A DNA stretch of 64,000 nucleotides, from positions 23,514,074 through 23,578,073 of the forward strand of contig CM060106.1 in the NCBI GenBank assembly GCA_030522415.1, given 5' to 3'. The translations under genes and the position numbers were made by a program. This stretch comes from Channallabes apus (taxonomy: Eukaryota; Chordata; Actinopteri; Siluriformes; Clariidae). Every line of letters starts with the position of its first letter. Positions within the stretch are counted from its first letter, which is position 1. The notes beneath the pieces are model-generated. The model worked only from the letters and a program-made list of their open reading frames with translations. It did no database searches and was not told the DNA's origin. Below are positions 34,493-45,357 of this stretch, piece after piece.

Positions 34493-34566
34493 CTTCCCAG
34501 ACCGGGAATCAAACTCGAGTTGCTGCGCTGAGAGCACCGTATCCTAACCACTTAGACCACGGAGGA
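34493..34566 (-). tRNA. tRNA-Glu(CTC)-like sequence, probably a pseudogene
   Basis: Minus strand: A box GTGGTCTAAGTGGTTAGGAT, anticodon loop containing CTC, and T-arm region GAGTTTGATTCCCGG. Compared with vertebrate tRNA-Glu, the acceptor and T stems pair poorly, so it is likely inactive. First of three tandem tRNA-like units. Confidence 0.55.
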
Positions 34567-35424
34567 TTAATGGCTGCCGCTTGGAAATGCCGGCTATTCA
34601 ACCCGCGACCTTATACACGCGAAGCATTGTTTTTTTCGGGATCTCACCAGGACATTTACAATGGTTCATTTGTAGTAACATATGTCTATAGCACAGGCGT
34701 TTATCAAACATATTTATACCGATCTTTTGCTGTTAATAAACAGAGACCTTTCTGACAGACAACGTGTGTGTGTGTGTGTCTGACTGTCATATAGATGCCG
34801 GGAATAGGACATCATACGCGCGAAGCATTGTGTGTGTGTGTGTGTGAGTCTCTCCTTATGTCAGAAAAGCTTACCGAAGCATAGCGCACTCGCCTCGTTA
34901 CTAAACGAACTTTTAGAAAAACTTTATAAATATGTAGTGCAAAAAGCATGTGCCTTGAGGGGGAATCGAACCCGGGGCTACCGTGTTAGAGCGCGGAATC
35001 CTAACCACTAGACCACGAAGGATTAACGGTTACTACTGCGGAAATGCCGGCTATTCAACCCGCGACCTTATACACGCAAAGCATTGTTTTTTTTTCGGGA
35101 TCTCACCAGGACATGTACAATGGTTCATTTGTAGTAACATATGTCTATAGCACAGGCGTTTAGTCAAACATATTTATACCGATCTTTTGCTGTTAATAAA
35201 CAGAGACCTTTCTGACAGACAACGTGTGTCTGTGTGTGTGAATGAGTCATATAGATGCCGGGAATAGGACATCATACACGCGAAGCATTGTGTGTGTGTG
35301 TGTGTGTGTGTGTGTGAGTCTCTCCTTATGTCAGAAAAGCTTACCGAAGCATAGCGCACTCGCCTCGTTACTAAACGAACTTTAGAAAAACTTTATAAAT
35401 ATGTAGTGCAAAAAAAAGCATGTA
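34567..35424. repeat. Tandemly duplicated spacer between tRNA-like sequences
   Basis: 34580-34952 and 35023-35424 are near-identical: aatgccggctattcaacccg, ggatctcaccaggacat, then cataacaa-free stretches such as gatcttttgctgttaataaa. Each has GT microsatellites near its end. Period about 456-468 bp including the tRNA-like sequence. Confidence 0.9.
34953..35022 (-). tRNA. tRNA-Glu-like sequence 2
   Basis: Minus strand: TCCTTCGTGGTCTAGTGGTT (head and A box) and a perfect B box, GGTTCGATTCC. The anticodon stem is mispaired, although a CTC is in place. It is the best conserved of the three at the promoter boxes. Confidence 0.55.
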
Positions 35425-35490
35425 CCTTAAGCAGGAATCGAACCCGGGTCTCCCACGTGAAAGCGCCGTATCCTAACCACTAGACCACCA
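35425..35490 (-). tRNA. tRNA-Glu(TTC)-like sequence 3
   Basis: Minus strand: TGGTGGTCTAGTGGTTAGGA and B box GGTTCGATTCC. The anticodon position reads TTC. Acceptor stem pairing is poor. It lies one repeat period (about 460 bp) from the second copy. Confidence 0.5.
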
Positions 35491-35831
35491 CAATACTGCA
35501 GCAAACTACACACCACACTCATGTAGGCGCCATTTTGCTCCAGTGTAGAAAAACAATGGCCGACGGCTCTTTTTTTCACTCGGGGCGGGTCTTTGCTAAA
35601 ACACCAGTGTCAATCAACTGTAGTAGGAGCGGCCTCTGTCGGTGTGACTTCACACCGACAGGCTTTTGAAAACGGGCTGATTTCAGAAGGGGCATCTTAT
35701 ATTATTAAATTAAAAGAAAATCGCTGGGCGGCTCTTTATCACTGTAGAGTGGTTGTGTACACACTCTCCTAACACACAATGCAGTCCAAACAGCTTGAAA
35801 AAGTCCATGTAGCACCGTAGGTGCCCTTTAA

Positions 35832-36741
35832 TACCTTTACAAGTGCAGTTTCAGTACTATGGAGGGGGTGAAAATCAGACTGAAAAGGGTCAAAGAGATT
35901 ATTATCAAGTAGAAAATACTGGAGTTGGGCAGCAACAGTACTTTCCAGTAATTTGGATATGAAAGGTAAATTAGAAATGGGACGATAGTTAGATAAAACT
36001 GAGGAGTCAAGGTTGGGTTACTTGAGCACAGGTGTAACTGCAGCAGTTTTTAGTGGCAGAGGAAAAGAAGCAGAGGTATGAGATGTGTTGATGAAATGAG
36101 AAATAGGTGAAGAAATGGCAGAGTGACAAAGTTTCAGGAGAGAAGTAGGAGCAGGATCAAGGTCACAGGATGAAGAGTTGGATTTCAGGATTAGCTTAGG
36201 AGACAGAATCTGGGGTCGTCAGAGAGAAACAAGACAAAGACAGATTGGATAGATTTGTTGGATGGCTGAGCTCTGTATCAGTAGGGAAACATTGGTGGAC
36301 AGCATTATTCTTCTCAAGCAAATAATCCAAGAAAGAGCAGCAAAACTCATTAGATACTAGAGCATCCTGAGGTGGGCAGTTGGTAAGTTTATTTATCACC
36401 TTAAATAATGCTTTTGGCCTGTTGCTCGAATTATTAATTGTGGCAGAGATAAAGTTAGAATGAGCTGAAAAGAGAGCGGATTTATAATATTTAAGATGAT
36501 CTAGAAAAGCCAAATAATGAACAGTAAGACCGGCTTTCCTGTAAAGACGTTCAGGCCGTCTGCCGGTAGCCTTAAGAATATGGAGCTCAGGGGTATACCA
36601 AGGAGAAGAGTGAGTGGCAGGGACATTTCTGGTCTTGATAGGAGCATGCTGCTGTAGGATTTCAGAAGTTGTAGAGTTGTAATTAGATAGTATCACAGAT
36701 GGAGAAGAAAAATCAATGGTGTCAGAGATTCGAAGAGACAA
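35832..36741 (-). pseudogene. L2 linker and N-terminal reverse transcriptase
   Basis: The long frame 36741-36196 (HAPIKTRNVPATHSSPWYTP, LYRKAGLTVHYLAF) is the endonuclease-RT linker. Further on, in another frame (about 36010-35850), the RT motif NYRPISNLPFISKLLE-type can be read (SNYRPISNLPF). Ends at the TTAA insertion. Confidence 0.85.
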
Positions 36742-37656
36742 TACAAGTACAAAATGATACAGTTTTCAAATTACGGTATGATATAAAAGTTTTGAGGCAT
36801 TTAGAGTGCATAGGCAGATTAAGGCTAAAGTCAAGAAGTTTATGGTCAGAAATACCGGTATCAGAAGCAGAAATATAAGTGATATCCCCCCTTGAAGTAC
36901 ATATATCAAGGGTATGACCACGAGTATGGGTAGTCACACGAACATGCTGTGTCAAATTAAAACATTCAAGAACAGACAGTAGTTGGGTAGTTTTGGGGCA
37001 AACTGTATCAACATGAATATTGAAGTCACCAAGTAGAAGAATAGGAACTAACAATGAGCAGGCAACGGTTAACAGTTCACTGAATTCAGAAAAAAAGCTG
37101 GACAGGGCTTTAGGAGGATGGTAGAGTAAGATGTGAGTCAGCTTTCAATGTGAGAGTCAGCTTTTACAAATGAGTTTGTATTGTGAAAATCTAGTTGTTT
37201 CAAACGAAGATTGTCCCGGTAAATGACAGCAAGACCACCCTCTTTGCCATGCAGTCGAGGTCGGGTGAGATACTTATATCCATCAGGTGCAAGAAGATTT
37301 AACTGAATAAAATCATGCGGCGCTTGCCAGGTTTCAGTGAGAAGAAAAATGTCAAGCTTATTGTCAGTGATAATTTCGTTGAGATAATCTTTGTCCGAGA
37401 TTGACCGACAGTTCAGAAGTGCAAAGTGACGATGTACAGAATTCAGATTTGCAGTACGATGCTGAGTACCAGTAAGATAAATTAGAGAGCGATGAACAGT
37501 ACGACCAGCAGGAAGCAGTTTGGAAGCAGACAGTCTATAGTTAGTCCAGATGCATGTACTCCTGAACACACGCCGTGAACGGTGGATGTACCGTGGGCGC
37601 CGGAGAGTCCCTAAACTCCGGCAGTGCTCATACATCATAGGGTCAAGACAGTTCAA
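36722..37656 (-). pseudogene. L2 apurinic-type endonuclease domain
   Basis: Frames 37656-37138 and 37054-36722 together cover the endonuclease of L2-clade LINEs: FALLNCRSISDKDYLNEII, DIFLLTETW, GGLAVIYRDNLRLK, LLLGDFNIHVD, HTRGHTLDICTSRGD and SDHKLLDF. The order and motifs are canonical. A gap and frame change separate the halves near 37100. Confidence 0.9.
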
Positions 37657-37889
37657 GGCCCTGAGCTGAGATGGTGACTATCTCAGAAAAAAGAAAAAGA
37701 AAAACATTTGCCAAATTCATTATAGTACTGACCAAGTGAGAGCCAGACACAGGCAGAAACTGCCTGACACGGGAAAAAACAGCACTAGCCCGACCCTGAA
37801 ACGCCACTTCACCAAACACAGCAGGCTAAATAGGAGACAGCACCCCCAAATAGCAAGCAGTGAACAAACAGCGCAACCGACTGAGAGAG

Positions 37890-38265
37890 CGATAACTCAC
37901 CCATCAGAGGATGGGTACATCCGAATATCACACCTGCGTGACAGGTACAGGATGGCCATAACAACTGCCCGAGTCACACCACGAACACACAATCCCTCCA
38001 TCTCACAGCAACAACTGACAAATCTGGTCCAGTCCATGAGGAGCAGATGCACTGCAGTACTTCAAGCAGCTGGTGGCCACACCAGATACTGACTGGTACT
38101 GACTGATTTTGAGCCTCCCTTCATTCAGGGACACATTGTGAAAAATTTTTAGTTTATGTCTTATGGTGTTGACTCTTTTAGTGTTCATACAAATATTTAC
38201 ACTTTAAGTTTACTGAAAGTAAAAACAGTTGAAAGTCAGAGGACATTTCTTTTTTTGCTGAGTAT
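37890..38265 (+). mobile_element. Tc1-like element with transposase core deleted
   Basis: The frame ISHLRDRYRMAITTARVTPR matches the N-terminal domain of Tc1 transposases. It runs directly into a C-terminus, LVQSMRSRCTAVLQAAGGHT, so the catalytic middle is gone. The 3' end (gacatttctttttttgctga) is the typical terminus of a fish Tc1 family. The left end is not preserved. Confidence 0.7.
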
Positions 38266-38526
38266 ATTCATTCATGTCTTCTGATGATGGCGACACATTT
38301 TTACGTTTTAAATAAGACATGTTGGCATATTCACGAAACAGGACATTCAGATAGCCTACTATCAGGACACCAGATAGCCTACTATCAGGAAATTAATTTA
38401 ATTTCAATACCATTTAAACCGAGGCATTGCCATGTCTTTCATTGTTTTGTCAATGTTAAGACATTACAAAAGCTATATAAGAAACTTTTAAAGCATGAAT
38501 TTGGGCATCTCATTTCATCATTATGA
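38266..38526. other. Short unassigned stretch
   Basis: No gene. Contains a small tandem duplication at about 38340-38390 (agatagcctactatcagga twice). Confidence 0.5.
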
Positions 38527-38691
38527 AAATAATATGAAGCACATATACACACGTTCATTATGAAATATCTGTTGTAAAACTAAATAAAATTCATGTTTGC
38601 TTCAGCATTGGAAACAATATTGTTTTAGGCTAACTAATTATACACAATTCTTTGTTGTACTTGGTCTGGATTTTAGATAAAGTCCTTCCAA
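38527..38691. repeat. Unclassified interspersed repeat, copy 2 of 2
   Basis: Same-oriented match to 1075-1216, again bordering a gypsy relic on its right. It contains about 25 extra bases (aacaatattgttttaggcta) that also occur inverted at about 30815. Confidence 0.7.
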
Positions 38692-39765
38692 CCCCTTATG
38701 GGGGGTTTGTACTTCTGACAGGTGTGCAGTTCCTGCAATACTCTCAGACGTCACGGCGTATCTTCGGCCAGTAGACGACCTCCCGCAATTTCCGTAAGGT
38801 CTTCATCTGCCCCAGATGACCACCGAGAGGGTTGTTGTGGGCGTACTGCAAATATTGAGGCCGGAGTGATGTTGAGATGACCAGGCTTGAGATGGCGGAT
38901 TCGGAGACGTCAGACAATTGGGGTAACGGATTGGCTACGTGAAGGGAGACGTGCTTTACAGGTGGTTTGGAAATACGAGGGTGTGAGCATCTACTAGGAG
39001 AGGGAGGACGAAGAGTGGAGGTAGCGACCGGTTGCGCATTCATCATAGCTTTAAACTGTGAGTCTCGCCTCTTCAAGCATTCCACCAAAGATTGGCCCAC
39101 GTTATTCAACTGCTCCTCACACTGCTGTCTCACCGTCTGACACAGCTGTTGCATCTCCACCTGGGCATTCTCCAGTTTATATTGGTATGCCAATACCCCT
39201 GTGTTGTGGATGCGTTGCAGCTTGCCCACCCGATCCGACAGCTAATCCATTCGCCGGGTGAGTTTGTCTTCTAGCGCCTGCAGAGTCATCTCCATCTGAT
39301 CGAGGCGGGCTGCTAACACCATGGAAATGAGGCTTCGGTCGTCTTCAGCATCGACGGGAGGAGGAGGTGGAGGCAGCTCTTCATCAGCGAGCATTTGCTC
39401 TGCCCCATCGTCACCTTGTGGGCCTTCATCATCCACCCCGGAACCTTCCTCATCATCAGAATCTAGATAGAGTTAGCTAAGGGTGTTGATAAGCTCTTGG
39501 ATGGGTTCACGTCTGGTTACGAAAGGGCCTGCAGTGAAGTCGTGAGCTACCGACCCTTCCTCAGCTCGTGCACCGGACTCGGCGATTGTTTGCCCCAATT
39601 TGCCTTTAACAAACAAAGATTAACGGGCAGAATGATTGAGTGTATTGCAAGGCGTAAAACGGTATGGGAGAAGGCCGGCTAGGTAACAGCTAACAGTACC
39701 AATAACCATGTATGAACCATCTCCAACGGCCGGGAGCCTGTAACCAGGTAACCGCCTGTTACACC
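38692..39765 (-). pseudogene. Ty3/gypsy relic: gag-like coiled coil fused to integrase zinc domain
   Basis: Minus strand: acidic N-terminus (39436, MDDEGPQGDDGAEQMLADEE), coiled-coil stretch (RLDQMEMTLQALEDKLTRR; VGKLQRIHNTGVLAYQYKLE) with one stop at 39241, a Pro/Ser spacer, then the integrase H2C2 motif (YAHNNPLGGHLGQMKTLRKL). Protease, RT and RNase H are missing between them. 39762 on the minus strand begins TGTAACAGGCGG, a possible LTR start. Confidence 0.65.
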
Positions 39766-40084
39766 GTTTCACGTATGCTCTGTTTAAAAGAACTAGACTC
39801 AGTCCTCTTGAAACTCAACAAGTGGACCAATAGAAAAGAGACTATTATTTTTGTGTTCACACTATTTGAAAGATGATTCAAGGTTTTTTCTTGTCCACTT
39901 TAGCTTTTATGTGGTCTTTTTGATTATGGATCACCAGCAATGCCATACCGACCATCACCAAACTGGCTCTGGCAAGACCTGCCTATAAGCAACTGGGTAC
40001 AAAGGAAAACTGTGTTTTGTCTGGATAAAAATAATAACATTTACATTTCTCACCTGATTTCAATCAGTCATTTTAATATTTAGA
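39766..40084. other. No gene or repeat recognised
   Basis: AT-rich spacer between the gypsy relic and a Tc1 relic. Confidence 0.3.
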
Positions 40085-40660
40085 GATTTGTAATATAGCC
40101 AAAAGTATTCACTCACCCAAATTACTGAATTCAGGTGTTCCAATAACTTCCATGGTTTTAGGTGTATAAAATCGAGGAAAATCAAGCACCTAGGCATGCA
40201 AAACACACCTCGCTAGTAAATATTCCACAGTCAACTGTTAGTGGTATTATAAGACAGTGGTAGGCCACGTAAAATAACAGAGCTGGGTAAGTGGATGCTC
40301 AGACGCATAGTGCAAGGAGGTCACCAATGTTCTGCAGAGACAATAGCTACAGACCTCCAAACTTCATGTGGCCTTCAGATTAGCTCAAGAACAGTGCATA
40401 GAGAGCAACTGCAAGCCTTACATCACCAAGCACAATACAAAGAATCGGATGAAGTGGATGAGCCTGAGTTTGGCAGTTGGCAGGAGAATGGTACTTGTCT
40501 GACTGCATTATGTCAAGTGTAAAGTTTTGTGGAGGGGGGATTATGATGTAGGGATGTTTTCCAGGAGTTGGGCTCGGCCCCTTAGTCCCACTGAAAGCAA
40601 CATTTAATCCTTCAGCATACCAATACATTTTGGACAATTTCATGCTCCCAACTTTGTGGG
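40085..40660 (+). pseudogene. Degenerate Tc1-like element
   Basis: The left part (atagccaaaagtattcactc) matches the terminal region of a common fish Tc1/mariner family. The frame LRRIVQGGHQCSAETIATDL then TSCGLQISSRTVHRE is the N-terminal domain. Near 40525-40650 the DDE-core sequence VEGG..WCRDVFQELGS and SAYQYILDNFMLPTLW-like text is still readable. Central parts are deleted. Confidence 0.6.
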
Positions 40661-41004
40661 AAAATAGTTATTATAATATTCTCATACCACACCTTATCAT
40701 AGTTATCTGTTAATAACATAATATACTACTCTGCTTTACTGATAATATACTATACAGCACTTAAATAGTATATTATAGTAAAACACAGTAGAGCACACCA
40801 CTATGTTTTTACTATCACATATATTTTACAGTGCTGTGAAAAAATATTTGTCCCTTCCTGATTTTTTTATTTTTTTTTCATATTTGTCACACTTAAATGA
40901 TTCAGATCATCAAACAAATTCCTGTCCAGACCCTCTTTCTACACCACCATTATCACCTCTGACAACCCCCCTCTCTTTCCCCCCTGTGAAAAGGATGTTC
41001 GCCA
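40661..41004. other. No gene recognised
   Basis: AT-rich; ORFs here have no family motif. Confidence 0.3.
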
Positions 41005-41393
41005 GATTTCAAGTTCAAGTTCAAAGGCTTTATTGTCATTTTAACCATATACAGTTAGTACACAGTGAAACGAAACAACGTTCCTCCAGGACCAAGGTGC
41101 TACATGCAACATAAATTTACAACATAAATTAACAGAAACACTAACTAGCTAACTAAAGAGGCCTAGTTAGCTGGCTAGCAGAGACAAGACAGATAGACTA
41201 ACATAAATTTACAAAAACTAACTAGCTAAGTAAGACTACAGGTTTTACAGACAACATAAAGTGCATGTGCAAATGTGCAAACAAGAGCAACAACAAAGTG
41301 ACAGTGCAAGGAACACGACATAACATAACAGAATACTATGGTGTTGAGGTAGTGAGAAACTGTAAACATCAGCAGCAAGAATTGAGGAATTAA

Positions 41394-41480
41394 TGCAAAA
41401 AGTAGACCAATAATGATTATTGTGCAAAAAGTAGACCAGTAATGATTATTGTGCAAAAAGTAGTCCAGTAATGATTATTG
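41394..41480. repeat. Three 29-bp tandem repeats in a LINE tail
   Basis: Units of tgcaaaaagtagaccagtaa tgattattg at 41394, 41423 and 41452, differing at one or two bases. Confidence 0.95.
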
Positions 41481-41620
41481 TGCAAAAGAGATAAACAGTG
41501 AAGCATTTACAGATTGGTGTGTATGATAGTTTGGTAGTGTAGGTCCGTGTGCCTGCGCTTGTGTTGATATGTCAGTCCAGTCCCAATATTTTGAGGTAGT
41601 TGAATTAAGCTGAGTGATAA

Positions 41621-41623
41621 TGT

Positions 41624-41663
<40 letters not shown>
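41621..41663. repeat. (GT)n microsatellite
   Basis: About 21 GT units with one interruption, in the LINE 3' region. Confidence 0.95.
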
Positions 41664-41664
<1 letters not shown>

Positions 41665-41665
<1 letters not shown>

Positions 41666-43081
41666 CAGTCCAGTCCCTTTTTGTTGAGGAGACGGATGGC
41701 TTGTGGAAAAAAACTGTTGCACAGTCTGGATGTGTGTGCACGAATGCTTCGGTACCTTTTTCCAGATGGCAGGAGTGTGAAGAGTGTGTGAGAGAGGTGT
41801 GTCTGATCAGCCACAATGCTGGTGGCTTTTCGGATGCAGCGTGTGGTGTAGATGTCTTCCATAGAGGGAAGAGAGACCCCGATGATCTTCTCCGCTGTCC
41901 TCACTATCTGCTGTAGGGTCTTGCAGTCCGATATGGCACAATTCCCAAACCAGACAGTGATGCAGCCGCTCAGAATGCTCTCGATAACTCCTCTATAGAA
42001 GGTGGTCAGGATCGGTGGTGGAAGCTGGGCCTTCCTCAGTCTTCTCAGATAGAAGAGACGCTGTTGGGCTTTCTTGTGTAGGGAGCTGGTGTTGAGGGAC
42101 CAGCTGAGGTCCTTCTCTAGGTGGACACCCAGGAATTTGGTGCTTTCGACGATTCCCACAGAGGAGCTGTTGATGCTCAGCGGAGAATGGTCGCCTCGTG
42201 TCCTCCTAAAGTCAACAACCATCTCCTTTGTCTTGTCAACATTCAGAGACAGGTTGTTGTCTTTACACCAGTCCGTTACTGGTCACTCTGCACTTCCTCT
42301 CTGTACGCTGACCCATCATTCTTGCTAATGAGACTAAATTCAAACTGTGTGTTGCTACACAGTCATGAGTCAGCAGTGTGAACAGCAGGGGACTGAGCAC
42401 ACAGCCTTGTGGGGCCCCAGTGCTCAGTGTGGTGGTGCTGGAGGTGCAGTTCCCGATCCGTACTGACTGAGGCCTTCCGGTCAGAAAGTCCAGGATCCAG
42501 TTGCAGAGGGAGGTGTTCAGGCCCAACAGGCTCAGCTTCCCGATCAGTTGTTGGGGGATGATAGTGTTGAATGCTGAGCTGAAATCTATGTACAGCATGC
42601 GAACGCATGTGTCCTTCTTGTCCAAGTGTGTGAGGGCAAGATGGAGTGTGGTGGAGATGGCGTCGTCCATTGAGCGGTTAGGACGGTACGCAAATTGCAG
42701 TGGGTCCAGTGAGGGGGGCAGCAGGGTCTTGATGTGTCTCATGACGAGCTGCTCGAAGCACTTCATGATGGTGGGTGTAAGTGCAACGGGACGGTAGTCA
42801 TTGAGACAGGACACAGTAGATTTCTTGCGCACAGGGACGATGGTGGTGGCATTGAAGCACGTGGGAACAACGGCGCTGCTCAGAGAGATGTTGAAGATGT
42901 CGGTGAGAACATCTGCCAGCTGTTCAGCACATTCTCTGAGCACTCTGCCTGGGATGTTGTCTGGTCCAGCAGCTTTATGTGGGATGACTCTGCATAGCAA
43001 TTGGTCGTTCGGAGGAGGGGTGGTCTTCCTCCCCGCCGCGTCGTTCTTCCTGTCGAACCGAGCGTAGAAGTTGTTCAGCAC
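41665..43081 (-). pseudogene. Reverse transcriptase of the minus-strand LINE
   Basis: 43081-42263 encodes palm motifs [52 protein letters not shown] and [14 protein letters not shown]. Right after HDCVATHS the catalytic FADD box is absent (small deletion and frame change near 42345). 42222-41665 continues with VVDFRRTRGDH, TKFLGVHLEKDLSW, VIESILSGCITVWFGN and the C-terminus LLPSGKRYRSIRAHTSRLCN. Confidence 0.9.
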
Positions 43082-43574
43082 ATCTGGGAGGGAGCCATCA
43101 CCGTTCCAGGCAGGTGATGTCTTCCTGTAGTTTGTGATGGCTTATAAGCCATGCCACATGCACCGTGTGTCGCCGCTGTCTGTGAAATGGTTGTGGATTC
43201 TCTGGTTGTGGCTTCGCCTATCTGATGGCCCGAGAAAGTTTGCCTCTTGCTCTTCTAAGGGCCACCTTGTCTCCCGCTTTGAAGGCAGAGTCTCGGGTCC
43301 TCAGAAGTGCACGCACTTCCGCAGTAATCCACGGTTTCTGGTTGGGTTGTGAGATGATGTTCTTGGAGACAGTGACGTCATCGGTGCACTTATTGATGTA
43401 GCTGGTCACTGATGACGTGTACTCCTCCAAGTCAGTGAAGTCACCGTAAGTTGCAGCCTCCCTAAACATGTTCCAGTCAGTGCTCGCGAAACAGTCCTGA
43501 AGAGCAGAGATGGCTCCTGCTGGCCAGGTTTTCACCTGCTTCAGAACCGGTTTTGAACGCCTGATCTTTGTGAA

Positions 43575-45121
43575 ACAAAAGAGAAGGGAAGCTCCAGGCC
43601 CAGACGGCGTGACACCAGCCTGTCTGACATCCTGCTGACCAGTTGGCTCCCATCTAGACACAGATCTTCAACAGATCACTGGAACAATGTGAAGTCCCTT
43701 CGTGCTTTAAACGTTCCACAATCATCCCCATTACAAAAAAACCTAAAATAACAGGACTTAATGACTACAGACTAGTCGCCCTAACATCTGTGGTCATGAA
43801 GTCATTTGAAAGAATGATGTTGGCCTATCTGAGGGACATCACAGGACCCTTACTGGACCCCCTGCAGTTTGCGTATATATTGATCATGCAGTCAACATGG
43901 GACTGTACTTCATCTTTCAACATCTGGACAAACCAGGGGCTTATGCAAGGGTCTTGTTTATAGACTTTATCAGCTTTTAACATGATCATGCCAGCACTTC
44001 TTCAGGCCAAACTAAACCAGCTCTTTGTTCCTAGATCTAACTGTGACTGGATCACCAGCTTCCTGACAGACAGGCAGCAGCTAGTGAGACTGGGGAAATT
44101 CATGTCCAACAGCCACACCACCAATACTGGAGCCCCTCAGGGATGCGTTCTCTCCCCACTGCTCTTCTCCCTCTACACCAACGACTGCACCTCTACTGAC
44201 CCCACTGTCAAGTTCCTAAAATTTGCAGATGACACTACAATCATCGGCCTCATCCGGGACGGTGACAAGTCTGCATACAGAAGTGAGGTCAAGCAGCTGG
44301 CTGTCTGGTGCAGTCACAACAACCTGGAGCTGAACACGCTCAAAACAGTGGAGATGATCATGGACTTCAGGAGAAACCAACCTGAAGTCCATGATAAAAA
44401 AGATGATAAAAACCATCTCTTAGGACCTGAAGTGGGACATTCACATTGACTCCATTTTTAAAAAGGCCCATCAGAGGTTGCATTTCCTTCGCCAGCTGAA
44501 GAAGGAATTCTACACAGTTCTACTCAGCCATCATTTAATCCGTCCTGTGCACTTCAATAACTGTCTGGTTTGGCTCAGCTATGAAAGCAGACATCAGAAG
44601 ACTACAAAGGACGGTTCGGACTGCTGAAAGAATTATCGGCACTCCCCTGCCCATGCTTAACCCCAAGCGGTCTGCCGGTTCCCTTTGGAAAGAACCAGTT
44701 GCCAGGAAACCAAGCGTTGTCAGCACCGGTAAGGGAACGGGTAATGCGTGGCTCCTCGCTGTCTCTCTTTACAAATTTGGACCCAACTCAACACAGAGCT
44801 CCAAGAGGATAGCTCTTGGCAATCTGAAACGGCTAATAAGCCAGTCATAATCATGGGCCAGAAAATCACTGTGATCCCTAAAAACGTATTCACTTCGGAT
44901 TCGGCCATTGACAATGTCCTCTAATAAGGCCAACACTGCCATTGCCATAGACTAAGGGTTGTATACATTTGATAATGCTTTTATATGTTATATGTTATAT
45001 GTTAACTGTATATATCCAGAGTGAAGAAAAGGGCTCGGAATATAACTTTGGACCCCTCACATCCAAGCCACCTTCTATTTGAACGTTTGCCATTGGGTCG
45101 ACGCTATAGAGCACCGAACAC
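43575..45121 (+). pseudogene. Reverse transcriptase of a second LINE, plus strand
   Basis: Starts within [11 protein letters not shown]. Broken frames lead to 43982-44449 ([51 protein letters not shown]), then RTVRTAERIIGTPLPM near 44600-44655, an inserted transposase fragment, and LPLGRRYRAPNTR to 45121. The FADD box is intact but several frameshifts occur. It differs enough from the neighbouring minus-strand LINE to be another family. Confidence 0.88.
44659..44995 (-). pseudogene. PIF/Harbinger transposase fragment inserted in the LINE
   Basis: About 330 bp nearly identical to 46122-46455: on the minus strand VLALLE.IVNGRIRR, FLAHDYDWLISRF, FPRAILLELCVELGPNL. It carries the same in-frame TAA after GPNL. 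No terminal inverted repeat flanks it, unlike the complete element at 45125. It splits the LINE between GTPLPM and the C-terminal part. Confidence 0.8.
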
Positions 45122-45357
45122 CAGGGGCCTCATGTACAAAGACTTGCGTTGAATTCATACTAAAACACTGCGTACGGACAAAGTTGTAAATGTGCGTACG
45201 CACTAAAAAAATCTGATGTATGAAACACTGCGTACGCGGAATCCCACGCATATTCTCTTTGTACATCTGAATTAACGTGAAATTGAGCGCACATGCACGA
45301 GCGCAAAACCCCTCCCCTGCCTCCTCCCCCGTATAAATATGGTAATGACTCCACTTT

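Larger units (their letters stand above)
33620..35827. mobile_element. TTAA-flanked nonautonomous DNA transposon (2.2 kb)
   Basis: TTAA at 33616-33619 and 35828-35831 bracket an insertion with ends AGGAGCCATA and TAGGTGCCCT (weak TIRs). Removing it restores L2 coding sequence exactly (ETALVKV joined to LNDLLLSADSGS across the TTAA). TTAA targeting suggests piggyBac or Kolobok superfamily; no transposase is seen. It carries microsatellites, a LINE-tail-like stretch and three tRNA-like sequences. Confidence 0.85.
30850..37735 (-). mobile_element. L2-clade LINE, minus strand, heavily interrupted
   Basis: 3' tail at 30868-30920 (reverse of the common ...gtgtccttgagctctggaaag...tatataaat type end), RT C-terminal part 33206-32870, RT core 33628-33230, RT N-terminal part and linker 36741-35832, endonuclease 37656-36722. 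It is broken by a solo LTR (31026-31396), a hAT (31397-32869, with loss of the RT C-terminus) and a TTAA element (33620-35827). Many stops; inactive. Confidence 0.85.
41005..43570 (-). mobile_element. Jockey-type LINE (CR1/Rex1/L2 group), minus strand
   Basis: 3' tail 41012-41660 with tandem and GT repeats, RT C-terminal region 42222-41665, RT core 43081-42380, linker 43661-43218. The 5' endonuclease is missing because a divergent LINE begins near 43570. Frameshifts plus loss of the FADD box show it is dead. Confidence 0.85.

Noticed and set aside
34493..35490. Calling the three tRNA-Glu-like sequences functional tRNA genes
   Set aside because: Acceptor, T or anticodon stems mispair in each copy, and they lie inside a transposon.
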